A stretch of DNA of 64,000 nucleotides from Chakrabartia godavariana (GCA_005518185.1 RKSN01000003.1:705988-769987), one strand, 5' to 3'; counted from the stretch's first letter, positions 8,801 to 23,027 are shown. Numbers and translations are program-made. Notes: generated from the letters alone by a model not told the origin.

Positions 8801-8835
8801 TTTTACCGCTGCTGCCATATTTCCCGGGGGCCAAA

Positions 8836-11800
8836 ATGCTGAACATCCTTGCAACCGCGCGCCGAATCCTGCGCGCCACTGCGCGTCTTGCCGGACAGGG
8901 GCGGCGCCATGTCGGGACAGCAGCGTTGGTCGCGCTCGGGCTGGGCGCTACGCCCGCGCTCGCGGTCACCTCGACGGTCAGCGTCACCTTCTCCAACGGG
9001 TTCATTGGCGAATACGCGAATGGCGCGCAGCAGCCGCTGCATTCCGTCCTGTTCGGCACGCTCAACATCGGGTCGGTTACGATCTCGCAGACGACGGACA
9101 ATGGGCAGTTTGGCGGCAGCCAGGGCAATGACTATTCGGTCAACCTGACCGTAAACTACACCAACGGTACCTCCGTCACATGTGCCGCGGCGGTCAACTG
9201 GCTGGACAAGTCATCGGGCAATTTCGTCGAAGGCATCGGCTTCACGACGAGCAGCTGCAACGATGGCTACACGCTGTCGGCCAGCCGCAGCAAAACCTAT
9301 CTGCTGCGCACCTCGGCCAGCACGCGCGTCTATCAGGCGACCGCTGTCGGTGTGCAAGCGACCTATTTGACCGCCGGCGGCAGCAGCCCGGTTTCCGGCA
9401 GCTCCGACACGCGCGGCGCACTTGGCGCGCTGAACGCCGAACTGGGCACCGTGCCGGCCGTCATCACCGGGCCCAGCGGCGGCGCTGGCGCTGCAAGCTC
9501 GCAGATCTCGGTCAATGAAAATCAGACGGCCGTCACGCAGCTGACGGCGAGCGAACCCGTCACCTGGTCGATCACCGGCGGGACGGACGCAGGGGCATTC
9601 AGCATCGCGGCCGACGGGACGATCACGTTCAACGTCGCGCCCAATTACGAAGTGCCGACCGATTCCAACACGAACAATTCCTATGTCCTGATCGTTTCCG
9701 CGCGCGACAGCAATGGCAACGTCACCACCCAGACCGTCACCGTCTTTGTCCTCGACGTCGCGGAAGGCGGCGCCGACACGACGCCCCCCACCATCACCGG
9801 ACCGAGCGGGAACCCGGGTGATGCGGTGTCCGAAATCTCGGTGAACGAAAATCAGACGGGCGTGACGCAGATGACGGCCAGCGAAGCGGTCACCTGGTCG
9901 ATCACCGGGGGCGCCGATGCGGGCAAGTTCACGATCTCCGCAAATGGGACGATCACCTTCAACACGGCGCCCGATTTCGAGGTGCCGACCGACGCCAATA
10001 CAGACAACAACTATATCCTAGTCGTGACGGCGACCGACGCGGCGGGCAACACCAGCACGCAGACCGTGACGGTGCACGTCCTTAACCTCAACGACACGCC
10101 CCCGGCCATCACCGGCCCGAGCGGCGGCGCCGGGGCTGCGGCCTCGGCCATTACGGTCAATGAGAACCAGACCGCTGTGACCCAAGTCACTGCGCCCGTC
10201 CCCGTCACCTGGGCGATCACCGGCGGGAATGATGACGGCAAGTTCACCATCGCGCCTGACGGCACAATCACCTTCATCGCGCCCCCCGATTTTGAAGCGC
10301 CGACCGATATCGGAACCAACAACACCTATGTGCTGACCATCATGGCCACCGATGCCAATGGCAACACGTCTACTCAGACCATTACGGTGACCGTTGCCAA
10401 CCTTGACGATACGCCGCCTGCGATTGCCGGCCCGAGCGGCCCCGCCGGTGCGACCGCTTCTGCGCTTTCCGTCAATGAAAACCAGACCGCCGTTACGAAG
10501 CTGACGGCGACCGAACCCGTCACCTGGGCGATCACCGGCGGTGATGATGCAGGCAAGTTCCAGATTGCGCCCGATGGCACGATCACCTTTGTCGCGGCGC
10601 CTGACTTTGAGGCGCCCGTCGATGTCGGGACCAACAACACCTACACGCTGATCGTCACCGCGACCGATGCCGCTGGCAACACCTCGGTCCAGACGATTAC
10701 GGTCACCGTCCTGAACGTCGATGATACGGCACCGACCATCGTCGCCGGCGCTTCGTCCCTTGCGGTGTCGGTCAACGAAAACCAGACCGCGGTCACCAAG
10801 CTGACTGCCAATGAGCCGGTCACCTGGTCGATTACGGGCGGCGTCGATGCCGCGAAGTTCCAGATCGCGGGCGATGGGACGATCACCTTCGTCGCAGCCC
10901 CCGACTTTGAACGGCCGAGCGATGCCGACGCCAACAATGTCTATGTCCTCGTCGCCACCGCGACCGATGCCAATGGCAACACCTCGGTTGTCACCGTCAA
11001 TGTGACGGTCCTTGATCTGGATGACACGCCGCCGCTGATCCAGGGGCCGAGCGGAAATCCGGGTGACGCAACCTCCGCCATCTCGGTCAATGAAAACCAG
11101 ACGGCCGTCACGAAGGTGACTGCGAATGAGGCGGTCAGCTGGTCGATTTCGGGCGGCGCGGATGCGGCCAAGTTCCAGATCGCAGCCGACGGCACGATCA
11201 CCTTCCGCAGCGCGCCGGACTTTGAACGTCCGACCGATGCCGATACCAACAATGTCTATGTCCTCACGGTCACGGCGACCGATGGCAGCGGCAATGTGTC
11301 GGTGCAGACCATCAGCGTGACCGTTCTGGACCTTGACGATACGGCACCGTTGATCCGTGGTCCCAGCGGCAACCCCGGCGATCTCGCCTCGGCGCTCTCG
11401 GTCAACGAGAACCAGACGGGTGTGACGCAGGTGACCGCCAATGAAACGGTGACCTGGTCGATTTCGGGCGGCACCGACGCGGCGAAATTCCAGATCGCCG
11501 CCGATGGGACGATCACCTTCACCGCCGCGCCGGACTTTGAACGTCCGACCGACATCGACACGAACAACACCTATGTGCTGATCGTGACGGCGACGGATGC
11601 CGCCGGCAACCGGTCGTCGCAGACGGTCACGGTCACGGTGCTGAATGTCGACGACACCGCGCCGCTCATCACTGGCCCGAGTGGCGGTGCCGGTGCGTCG
11701 GCCTCTGCGCTGGCAATCAACGAAGGCCTGACGGCCGTGACGACGTTCACCGCGAACGAACCGGTCACCTGGGCGATCGTGGGTGGTGCCGATGCATCGG

Positions 11801-13089
11801 CCTTCTCCATCGACAGCGCGACGGGGGCGCTTGTCTTCCGCGCGGCGCCGGACTTTGAAAACCCGACCGACAGCGACCGGAACAACAGCTATGTTGTGCA
11901 GGTGCGCGCGGTCGATGCCGCCGGCAATGTCAGCATCCAGACGCTGACGGTCACCATCCTCAATGTCGATGAAATCAGCCGCAAGATCGCCGAAATCAGC
12001 GGTCGTCTGCGCTCGGGCCTGCGTGGCCATGCGCTGCACAGCCTTGGCGACATGCTGAGCTTCAACGAAGATCTCGTTCGCGCGGCCGACGATGATGACG
12101 GCACGTGCAGCGACAAGGCGCACAAGAAGCCGCTGTCCGGCGGGCTCAACGCCAATGACACCAACCAGCAGGCGCGCCTTGGCTATGCCGGGCAGCTCAA
12201 CAAGTGCGGTCGCCCCTTCAAGGTGCTCGTCAATGCCGGGCTGGCCGTGTCGCGCTTCGACGGAAACTGGACGACGCGCGGGCTGGGCTCGGTGCGTGTC
12301 GAGCGCCGGATCGGATCGGACGTGACGCTTGGGCTTGGTGTCCTTGCCACGACCGCCAGCGATACGCTGACGGGCTTTGCCGACAGCCACATCTCCGACA
12401 CCTCGGTGCAGCTCAACCTCTATGGTCGTGCCAAGCTCGCCGAAAAGCTGCGCGGCGGCGCCTTTGCCGGCATCGGCAAGTCCTGGTACTCGTTCGGCCT
12501 GCATGACACCGGTCTGGACCTGACCGGCAAGATGACGGGTGACCGGTACATCTATGGCGCGATGCTGAGCGGCGACATGACCATCGGCGGCGTTCTCGTG
12601 ACGACCGATGCCATTCTGTCCCACGCGACGGAACACCTTGGGAGCGCAACGCTGGCGGCCGCCTATCGCGGTGAGAGCCGGTCGGACATCGCCTTCGGGG
12701 TCGGCAATGTCGATACGACGCGGATCAGCGTTCCCGTCACCGGCCAGTTCCTCCTGTCGGGGAATGACACGCTTGGTGGCGGCCAGACCAAGCTGCTGCT
12801 CAGCCCGGGCCTCCTGTGCGAGGACACGTCCGTTGAAAGCTCCAGCCTCGTCTGCGGCTATCAGTTCGGGGCCAAGGTCAACACGCGACTTGCGACCAGC
12901 GGCAATGCCTATCTCGACTACAAGTTCGAGTCGGTGAACGGGCAGCGACGCAACATGTTCGGTCTGGGCTATGCACGGCGGTTCGGGTCGAGCCAGGCGC
13001 TCGAAGTCGCGCTTGACCTCAACCACGGCACGGTTGCAGCGGACCGGGCGGACAGCCGCGCCATGATCCGTCTGCGGGTGTCCCGGTAA
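8836..13089 (+). CDS. Cadherin-repeat surface protein with autotransporter-like barrel
   Basis: A 1417-residue exported protein. A long signal peptide ends near residue 44 (ALGLGATPALA). A unique N-terminal domain containing three cysteines covers about 45-205. Eight tandem cadherin-like repeats of about 105 residues follow, from about 208 to 1046. Each has VNENQT near its start, VTWSITGG, DGTITF, APDFExPTD and NNxYVLxVTATD, consistent with calcium-binding beta sandwiches. A helical linker (ISRKIAEISGRLRSGLRGHAL) leads to about 270 beta-rich residues resembling an autotransporter barrel, though they end in RVSR rather than the usual aromatic residue. Likely an adhesin or cell-cell contact protein. 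Expression is probably repressed by the adjacent TetR regulator. Confidence 0.88.
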   Translation: MLNILATARRILRATARLAGQGRRHVGTAALVALGLGATPALAVTSTVSVTFSNGFIGEYANGAQQPLHSVLFGTLNIGSVTISQTTDNGQFGGSQGNDYSVNLTVNYTNGTSVTCAAAVNWLDKSSGNFVEGIGFTTSSCNDGYTLSASRSKTYLLRTSASTRVYQATAVGVQATYLTAGGSSPVSGSSDTRGALGALNAELGTVPAVITGPSGGAGAASSQISVNENQTAVTQLTASEPVTWSITGGTDAGAFSIAADGTITFNVAPNYEVPTDSNTNNSYVLIVSARDSNGNVTTQTVTVFVLDVAEGGADTTPPTITGPSGNPGDAVSEISVNENQTGVTQMTASEAVTWSITGGADAGKFTISANGTITFNTAPDFEVPTDANTDNNYILVVTATDAAGNTSTQTVTVHVLNLNDTPPAITGPSGGAGAAASAITVNENQTAVTQVTAPVPVTWAITGGNDDGKFTIAPDGTITFIAPPDFEAPTDIGTNNTYVLTIMATDANGNTSTQTITVTVANLDDTPPAIAGPSGPAGATASALSVNENQTAVTKLTATEPVTWAITGGDDAGKFQIAPDGTITFVAAPDFEAPVDVGTNNTYTLIVTATDAAGNTSVQTITVTVLNVDDTAPTIVAGASSLAVSVNENQTAVTKLTANEPVTWSITGGVDAAKFQIAGDGTITFVAAPDFERPSDADANNVYVLVATATDANGNTSVVTVNVTVLDLDDTPPLIQGPSGNPGDATSAISVNENQTAVTKVTANEAVSWSISGGADAAKFQIAADGTITFRSAPDFERPTDADTNNVYVLTVTATDGSGNVSVQTISVTVLDLDDTAPLIRGPSGNPGDLASALSVNENQTGVTQVTANETVTWSISGGTDAAKFQIAADGTITFTAAPDFERPTDIDTNNTYVLIVTATDAAGNRSSQTVTVTVLNVDDTAPLITGPSGGAGASASALAINEGLTAVTTFTANEPVTWAIVGGADASAFSIDSATGALVFRAAPDFENPTDSDRNNSYVVQVRAVDAAGNVSIQTLTVTILNVDEISRKIAEISGRLRSGLRGHALHSLGDMLSFNEDLVRAADDDDGTCSDKAHKKPLSGGLNANDTNQQARLGYAGQLNKCGRPFKVLVNAGLAVSRFDGNWTTRGLGSVRVERRIGSDVTLGLGVLATTASDTLTGFADSHISDTSVQLNLYGRAKLAEKLRGGAFAGIGKSWYSFGLHDTGLDLTGKMTGDRYIYGAMLSGDMTIGGVLVTTDAILSHATEHLGSATLAAAYRGESRSDIAFGVGNVDTTRISVPVTGQFLLSGNDTLGGGQTKLLLSPGLLCEDTSVESSSLVCGYQFGAKVNTRLATSGNAYLDYKFESVNGQRRNMFGLGYARRFGSSQALEVALDLNHGTVAADRADSRAMIRLRVSR
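9457..11975 (+). repeat. Eight tandem coding repeats of about 315 bp (cadherin-like modules)
   Basis: The repeats begin at about 9457, 9781, 10096, 10411, 10726, 11026, 11341 and 11656. Most units are 315 bp. The fifth is about 300 bp because it lacks the GPSG segment at its start. Sequence similarity is high at the DNA level, especially between the sixth and seventh units, which suggests recent duplication or gene conversion. Copy number may vary between strains. Confidence 0.85.
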
Positions 13090-13106
13090 CCAAACTCTCC
13101 CGGCTG

Positions 13107-13147
13107 GGCCGGTTGAGGCCCCCGCGCCACGCGGACCTCAACCGGCC
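13107..13147. terminator. Strong hairpin after the cadherin-repeat gene
   Basis: A perfect 12-bp stem, GGCCGGTTGAGG with CCTCAACCGGCC, encloses a loop that itself contains CGCG-CCA-CGCG. It starts 18 bases after the stop codon. No T run follows, so it is either a non-canonical terminator or an mRNA-stabilising structure. Confidence 0.55.
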
Positions 13148-13211
13148 TGGTACCTTTCGGGAAACGGCCTGCCCCCGGACGGGCGTCAGATGAACAGCAT
13201 GGTCCGTTCGA

Positions 13212-13232
13212 CGGAGGCGCTTTACGCCTCCG
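13212..13232. promoter_or_regulatory. Hairpin in the leader of the S10 peptidase gene
   Basis: The arms CGGAGGCG and CGCCTCCG are perfectly complementary around a CTTTA loop, about 50 bases upstream of the peptidase ATG. It could be an operator, a leader structure or a residual terminator from upstream. No T run follows. Confidence 0.35.
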
Positions 13233-13280
13233 GTCGCCACGCTATCGTGCGCGGCAAAGATCACTCAGGGGGATAATGGG

Positions 13281-14804
13281 ATGCGTCGCTCCGTTCGTTT
13301 CTGTGCCGCACTGTCGGCAGGTTTGCTGCTGGCGGGAACCGCCTTTGCCCAGACGGCTCCGGCCGCTGACAAGGCGGACAAGAAAGAGGCCGCGGCGCCC
13401 GCCGTCACCCCGACGCCGAACCGGTCGGTGACGAAGCATACAGGCACGTTCAACGGCCAGAAGATCAGCTATACGGCGATCACGGGCGAGACATTCCTCC
13501 CCGGCCCCGACGGCAAGCCGCGCGCGGCGATTTTCTCGACGAGCTATATCAAGGACGGGAAGGACCCGACACGCCCCGTGACCTTCCTGTTCAACGGTGG
13601 ACCGGGCTCGGGCTCGGTCTGGCTGCACATGGGCGCATTCGGTCCGGTGCGCGTCGCCATCCCGTCTGACGCGAAGGATGATGGCGCGCCGCCCTATCCG
13701 CTCGTCGCCAATCCCGACAGTCTGCTCGACACCACCGACATCGTCTTTATCGACCCCGTCGGCACGGGCTTCTCCTACGCGATGCCCGGCGTCGACGCGC
13801 AGGACTTCTGGGGCGTCACGCAGGACGCCAAATCGGTCGCGCAGTTCATTCGCCTCTGGCTCAATGAGCATGGCCGCTGGAATGCGCCCAAGTTCCTCGG
13901 CGGGGAAAGCTATGGCACGACCCGTTCGGCCGCTGTGCTCAACCAGCTGGAAGGCCAGTATAACGATGTCGCGCTCAATGGCGTGATCCTGATCTCGACC
14001 GTGCTCGATTTCGGCGCTGGCGCGGACACGCAGGGCAATGAGATCGGCTATGCGCTCAACATCCCGTCCTATGCCACAACGGCGCTCTATCACGGCAAGG
14101 TGAGCCATCCCGGTGGCGCGGCAGGCATTGCGGCCGACGCCCGTGCCTTCGCGTCTGGACCCTATCTGGCGGCCCTCCTGAAGGGGAATGCGCTGGGGGC
14201 GGAGGAACATGCCGCCATCCGCAAGGAGCTGTCGCGCCTCACCGGTCTGGACGAAGGTTTCCTCGAGCGCGCCAACCTGCGCGTCACGCCCGCCCGCTTC
14301 TACAAGGAACTGCTGCGCGATCGCGGGCTGACCATCGGCCGCCTCGATTCACGCTATACCGGGAAGGACGCCGACAATGCCGGGTCGGAACCGGACAATG
14401 ATCCGAGCTTCTACGGCATTGATGGCGGCTATACCGCGGCGATCAACGCCTATGCGCGCGGTGATCTTGGCTACAAGACCGACCGGTCCTACGTCACCAT
14501 CGGCGGCGTCGGGAAATGGGACTGGCGCCTGAACGAAGGCCGCGACAGCGACACCTATATGAACGTCGCGCCCTATATCTCGACCGCGCTGCGGGAGAAT
14601 TCGGGCCTGCGCATCTTCGTCGGGCAGGGCTGGTATGACTTTGCGACGCCCTTTTACGCGGCGGAATATGCGCTCACCCGCGCCGACTTCCCCAAGGATC
14701 GCATCCAGTTCCATTATTATGATGCGGGTCACATGATGTACGTCCGCGATGAGGACCGGGCGAAGCTCTCCCGCGACATCCGCGCCTTCATCAAGTCGCG
14801 CTGA
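13281..14804 (+). CDS. Secreted S10 family serine carboxypeptidase
   Basis: A 507-residue exported peptidase. The signal peptide ends near residue 23 (AGTAFA) and is followed by an Ala/Lys-rich linker. The S10 alpha/beta-hydrolase domain shows the oxyanion block FLFNGGPGSGS, DPVGTGFSY and the nucleophile motif GGESYGTTR with Ser210. Asp and His of the triad probably lie in GQGWYDFATP and YYDAGHMMYVRDEDR. It removes C-terminal residues from peptides in the periplasm or outside the cell. The ATG is preceded by CAGGGGGATAATGGG. A strong terminator follows. Confidence 0.93.
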   Translation: MRRSVRFCAALSAGLLLAGTAFAQTAPAADKADKKEAAAPAVTPTPNRSVTKHTGTFNGQKISYTAITGETFLPGPDGKPRAAIFSTSYIKDGKDPTRPVTFLFNGGPGSGSVWLHMGAFGPVRVAIPSDAKDDGAPPYPLVANPDSLLDTTDIVFIDPVGTGFSYAMPGVDAQDFWGVTQDAKSVAQFIRLWLNEHGRWNAPKFLGGESYGTTRSAAVLNQLEGQYNDVALNGVILISTVLDFGAGADTQGNEIGYALNIPSYATTALYHGKVSHPGGAAGIAADARAFASGPYLAALLKGNALGAEEHAAIRKELSRLTGLDEGFLERANLRVTPARFYKELLRDRGLTIGRLDSRYTGKDADNAGSEPDNDPSFYGIDGGYTAAINAYARGDLGYKTDRSYVTIGGVGKWDWRLNEGRDSDTYMNVAPYISTALRENSGLRIFVGQGWYDFATPFYAAEYALTRADFPKDRIQFHYYDAGHMMYVRDEDRAKLSRDIRAFIKSR

Positions 14805-14812
14805 ACGAAAAA

Positions 14813-14836
14813 GGGCGGCACCTTCCGGGGCCGCCC
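14813..14836. terminator. Bidirectional terminator between the S10 peptidase gene and gltD
   Basis: A GGGCGGC/GCCGCCC stem with a 10-base loop is flanked by an A run on the left and CTCTTCCATTTTT on the right. It can therefore end transcription of both convergent genes. Confidence 0.75.
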
Positions 14837-14860
14837 TCTTCCATTTTTGATATCCGCCGA

Positions 14861-16297
14861 TCAGCGCGGCAATTCGGTCTTTCCGGTCAGGTAAAGATCC
14901 ACTGCGCGGGCGCACTGGCGGCCTTCGCGGATCGCCCAGACGACCAGCGACTGGCCACGGCGCATGTCGCCACAGGCAAAGACGCCGTCACGGCTGGTTT
15001 CGTAATTCTCGGTATCGGCCTGCACATTGCCGCGCGGGTCGAGCGTCACTTCCGACTGTTCGACAAGACCCGGCTTGCGCGGGCCGACAAAGCCCATGGC
15101 GAGCAGGATGAGGTCTGCCTTCAGCGTGAAGGTGCTGTTCGGCATTTCGACCATCTTGCCGTCGACCCACTCGACGCGGACGCATTCCAGGCCTTCGACA
15201 TTGCCATTGCTGCCCACGACGCGCTTGGTCAGCACGGCCCAGTCGCGCTCGCAGCCTTCTTCGTGGCTGGAGGAGGTGCGCAGCTTCATCGGCCAGTTCG
15301 GCCAGTTCATCGCCTTGTCTTCCTTGACCGGCGGCTTGGGCATGATTTCGATCTGCGTGACCGAGGCAGCGCCCTGGCGATTGGAGGTGCCGACGCAGTC
15401 CGACCCTGTGTCACCGCCGCCGATGACGATGACGTGCTTGCCCGTCGCCGTCAGCGTGCCGCGCGGCGCGGCGCGCAGTTCGTCGTCGCCCGCATTGCGC
15501 TTGTTCTGCTGCGTCAAGAATTCCATCGCGAGGCGGACGCCCGCCAGTTCGGCACCCGGAATGTCGAGACGCCGGGCCTCTTCCGCGCCACCCGACATGA
15601 CGACGGCATCGTAATTTTGCTGCAGGCTTTCAAACGAGACCTGCACGCCGACTTCCATCGAGGTGCGGAACTCCACGCCTTCGGCTTCCATCTGGACCGC
15701 ACGCCGGTTGATCAGGTGCTTTTCCATCTTGAAGTCGGGAATGCCGTAGCGGAGCAGCCCGCCCACGCGGTCATTCTTTTCAAAGACCGTTACGCTGTGG
15801 CCGGCGCGCGCCAGCTGCTGCGCACAGGCGAGACCTGCAGGGCCGGAGCCCACAACGGCAACTGACTTGCCCGTCTTCTTGGACGGCACCAGCGGCGTGA
15901 TCCAGCCTTCTTCCCAGCCGCGATCGACGATCTGGCACTCGATCGACTTGATCGTGACCGGTGCGTCATCGATGTTGAGCGTGCAGCTCGCCTCGCACGG
16001 GGCGGGGCAGATGCGGCCTGTGAATTCCGGGAAGTTGTTTGTCGAATGCAGCACTTCCAGCGCGTTGCGCCAGTCATTCTCATAGACCAGATGGTTCCAG
16101 TCCGGGATGATGTTGTTCACCGGACAGCCATTGTGGCAATAGGGAATGCCGCAGTTCATGCAGCGAGAGGCCTGCCCGCGAATGGCGTCTTCCGACATCG
16201 GAATGACGAATTCGCGATAGTGCGTCAGCCGCTCCTTGGGATCGGCATAGACCCGGTCGGACCGGTCGAGTTCGAGGAAGCCAGTGGCCTTGCCCAC
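14861..16297 (-). CDS. gltD: Glutamate synthase small (beta) subunit
   Basis: A 478-residue NADPH-dependent FAD oxidoreductase subunit of glutamate synthase, which passes electrons to the large subunit for glutamine plus 2-oxoglutarate to two glutamates. An N-terminal cysteine-rich region ([15 protein letters not shown] near 47-61; CPAPCEASC near 97-105) should ligate two [4Fe-4S] clusters. FAD-binding [14 protein letters not shown] lies near 147-160 and NADPH-binding [15 protein letters not shown] near 288. It follows gltB after a 22-base gap, so the two form the standard gltBD operon. Confidence 0.97.
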   Translation of the reverse strand: MGKATGFLELDRSDRVYADPKERLTHYREFVIPMSEDAIRGQASRCMNCGIPYCHNGCPVNNIIPDWNHLVYENDWRNALEVLHSTNNFPEFTGRICPAPCEASCTLNIDDAPVTIKSIECQIVDRGWEEGWITPLVPSKKTGKSVAVVGSGPAGLACAQQLARAGHSVTVFEKNDRVGGLLRYGIPDFKMEKHLINRRAVQMEAEGVEFRTSMEVGVQVSFESLQQNYDAVVMSGGAEEARRLDIPGAELAGVRLAMEFLTQQNKRNAGDDELRAAPRGTLTATGKHVIVIGGGDTGSDCVGTSNRQGAASVTQIEIMPKPPVKEDKAMNWPNWPMKLRTSSSHEEGCERDWAVLTKRVVGSNGNVEGLECVRVEWVDGKMVEMPNSTFTLKADLILLAMGFVGPRKPGLVEQSEVTLDPRGNVQADTENYETSRDGVFACGDMRRGQSLVVWAIREGRQCARAVDLYLTGKTELPR

Positions 16298-16319
16298 GGT
16301 CGTTCTCCAGTAATCTTGG

Positions 16320-20984
<4,665 letters not shown>

Positions 20985-21006
20985 TGGCCGCAGCCATAGC
21001 GATTCG

Positions 21007-21031
21007 CACGGTCGCTATAGGGGCGACCGTG
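21007..21031 (-). promoter_or_regulatory. Hairpin or operator in the gltB leader
   Basis: Perfectly complementary 9-base arms, CACGGTCGC and GCGACCGTG, flank a 7-base loop about 23 bases upstream of the gltB ATG. The position suits a repressor site or an RNA leader structure. No regulator can be named. Confidence 0.4.
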
Positions 21032-21122
21032 GGTGTGTGAAGCCATGAAAACGTATGTCGGCGTTTAGCGCAGCTTTCACTGCTTCGGCGCCCCTTAATA
21101 TGAAACTTTATTACGCGTCAAT

Positions 21123-21136
21123 TGACCCTTAGGTCA
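21123..21136 (-). promoter_or_regulatory. TGACC-N4-GGTCA palindrome upstream of gltB
   Basis: TGACCCTTAGGTCA is a perfect inverted repeat with a 4-base centre, about 140 bases upstream of gltB and beyond the end of tig. It looks like a dimeric regulator site for the gltBD promoter. The regulator is unknown. Confidence 0.35.
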
Positions 21137-21205
21137 GGTCAGCGCGTCAACAATACGGCTCCCCGTGCTGGAGGCGCGAATCAGTGGGGAGAGGCCGCCA
21201 AAGAA

Positions 21206-21233
21206 AAGGCCCCCCGCTTGCGCGGAGGGCCTT
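21206..21233 (-). terminator. Terminator of tig
   Basis: On the minus strand a GC-rich stem, AAGGCCCTCCGC with GCGGGGGGCCTT, closes a GCAA loop and is followed by CCTTTTCTTT. It begins 23 bases after the tig stop, a standard intrinsic terminator. Confidence 0.85.
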
Positions 21234-21256
21234 CTTAATCCTGAGAAGAGAGGGGC

Positions 21257-22792
21257 TTAGGCCTTCTTCTTGGTCGGGGCCTTCTTGGCAGGCTTTTCGT
21301 CAGCCGCAGCTTCGGCCTTGGGTGCCTTGGCGGCCTTGGCCGGCTTTTCAGCCGCTTCTGCCTTGGGCTCGGCGGCCTTCTTGGCCGGCGCCTTCTTGGC
21401 GGCCTTGGGCTTTTCCTCGGCGTGGTCGTGGCCACAGCCCGGGCCATGGACATGGCCTTCGTCGCTGTCGGCTTCGATCGCGGCTTCCAGCTCTTCGCGG
21501 GTCACAGCGCGGTCAGTGATTTCCGCCTTGGAGAAGAGGAAGTCGACGACCTTGTCTTCATAGAGCGGCGCACGGATCTGTGCGGCGGCCATCGGGTCCT
21601 GCTGCACATACTGGATGAAGCGCTCCCGGTCGGCCGGGCCATATTGCATGGCGGCCTGCTGGATGAGGCGGTTCATTTCCTGCGACGAGATCTGGACGTT
21701 GTTCGCCTGACCGATTTCGGAGAGGAGCAGGCCCAGACGGACGCGGCGGACGGCAATCGCGCGATATTCGTCGCGATCCTTTTCCATTTCGGCGCGCGCG
21801 GCTTCCGGATCGGCTTCGTGGCTGGCTTCATGTTCCAGCTGCGCCCAAATCTGGTTGAATTCGGCATCCACCATCGAGGGCGGCACGTCAAAGTCATGCG
21901 CGGCGGCCAGCTGGTCGAGCAGGCGGCGCTTCATGTGGGTGCGGGTAAGCTGGTTGAATTCCTGTTCCAGCTGGCCCTTCATCAGCTCGCGGAGCTGGTC
22001 GATGCCTTCGAGGCCGAGCGACTTGGCGAACTCGTCATCGGCCTTGGCTTCGTCGGCGACGCGGACGTCGTTGATGACGAGGTCGAAGGTCGCTTCCTTG
22101 CCCTTCAGATAGTCGACATTGTAGTCGGCCGGGAAGGTGACGGTGATCGTCTTTTCATCATTGGCCTTCACGCCGATGAGCTGGTCTTCAAAACCGGGGA
22201 TCAGGCGGCCCGAGCCGATTTCAACCGACATGCCTTCGCCGGTGCCGCCGTCAAACGGCTCGCCATCGACCTTGCCGACGAAGTCCATGATGACGAGATC
22301 GCCGGTCGCGGCCTTGTGACCCTTCGGCGCATCCTTGTAGCTCTTCTGCTGCTGCGCGATGCGGAGCACGGCTTCGTCGATCGCTTCGACGCTGGCTTCG
22401 ACCGTCAGGCGCTCCAGCTTCAGGCCGTCAACGCTCGGCGTCGGGATTTCGGGCAGCACTTCAAGCGCAACCTTCACTTCGGCGTCCTGACCGTGTTCAT
22501 AGCCTTCGTTCAGTTCGACCGAGGGCGACATGGCGGGGCGGAGCTTTTCCTTGCCGATCAGGGCCTGAACGGCTTCCTGCACCGAATTGTTGAGCGCGTC
22601 GGCCTGCAAGGCTTCGCCATGCATCTTCTTGACGAGGTTGGCGGGCACCTTGCCGGGACGGAAACCGGGCATCCGCACCTGCGGTGCGAGTCGCGCCACT
22701 TCCTGCTCAACGCGGGCGGCGATGTCCTTGGCTCCGATCGTCAGCGTGTAAGCGCGCTTCAGGCCTTCGTTCAACGTTTCGACTGTCTGCAT
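21257..22792 (-). CDS. tig: Trigger factor with long Lys/Ala-rich C-terminal tail
   Basis: A 511-residue ribosome-associated chaperone and peptidyl-prolyl isomerase. The N-terminal ribosome-binding domain contains MPGFRPGKVPANLVKKMHG near 39-57, matching the GFRxGxxP signature. The FKBP domain covers about 160-245 (GDLVIMDFVGKVDGEPFDGGTGEGMSVEIGSG..IPGFEDQL), and the helical chaperone domain follows to about 430. Canonical trigger factors end near there. This one adds a His/Cys patch (HVHGPGCGHDH, residues 447-457) and a 54-residue tail of Lys-Lys-Ala-Pro type repeats resembling histone H1. A terminator follows. Confidence 0.95.
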   Translation of the reverse strand: MQTVETLNEGLKRAYTLTIGAKDIAARVEQEVARLAPQVRMPGFRPGKVPANLVKKMHGEALQADALNNSVQEAVQALIGKEKLRPAMSPSVELNEGYEHGQDAEVKVALEVLPEIPTPSVDGLKLERLTVEASVEAIDEAVLRIAQQQKSYKDAPKGHKAATGDLVIMDFVGKVDGEPFDGGTGEGMSVEIGSGRLIPGFEDQLIGVKANDEKTITVTFPADYNVDYLKGKEATFDLVINDVRVADEAKADDEFAKSLGLEGIDQLRELMKGQLEQEFNQLTRTHMKRRLLDQLAAAHDFDVPPSMVDAEFNQIWAQLEHEASHEADPEAARAEMEKDRDEYRAIAVRRVRLGLLLSEIGQANNVQISSQEMNRLIQQAAMQYGPADRERFIQYVQQDPMAAAQIRAPLYEDKVVDFLFSKAEITDRAVTREELEAAIEADSDEGHVHGPGCGHDHAEEKPKAAKKAPAKKAAEPKAEAAEKPAKAAKAPKAEAAADEKPAKKAPTKKKA

Positions 22793-22864
22793 TGGTCACT
22801 CAATCCTTCAGGAAATCTGCAAGGCCCATCATTCCCGAAACAGGAAAGCGGGGCTTGGCGTTCC

Positions 22865-22949
22865 TGGTGCGGGCGAAGGGACTCGAACCCCCACATCTTG
22901 CGATACCAGAACCTAAATCTGGCGCGTCTACCAGTTTCGCCACGCCCGC
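22865..22949 (-). tRNA. tRNA-Leu (anticodon TAG)
   Basis: An 85-nt class II tRNA with acceptor stem GCGGGCG/CGCCCGC, discriminator A and an encoded CCA. The D arm is GGCGAAACTGGTAGACGC, the anticodon stem CCAGA/TCTGG with loop TTTAGGT (anticodon TAG, complement of 22913-22915). A variable arm and the T arm GGGGGTTCGAGTCCC complete it. It reads CUA and, by wobble, other CUN codons. Confidence 0.97.
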
Positions 22950-23027
22950 ATGAGGCCGGTGGGGCGGCGCTATAGCACGGGTTGCGCGAAGGGCAAGGGC
23001 GGCTTCTTCCCGCCCTGCCCCCAACGC

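Noticed and set aside
9457..11975. Regularly spaced repeats resembling an array
   Set aside because: Period of about 315 bp in one open frame encoding cadherin-like modules; not CRISPR.
10018..13026. A roughly 1000-codon open frame on the minus strand opposite the cadherin repeats
   Set aside because: It mirrors the codon structure of the repeats on the other strand, is rich in Arg/Gly/Asp without a fold signature, and the plus-strand protein is clearly real.
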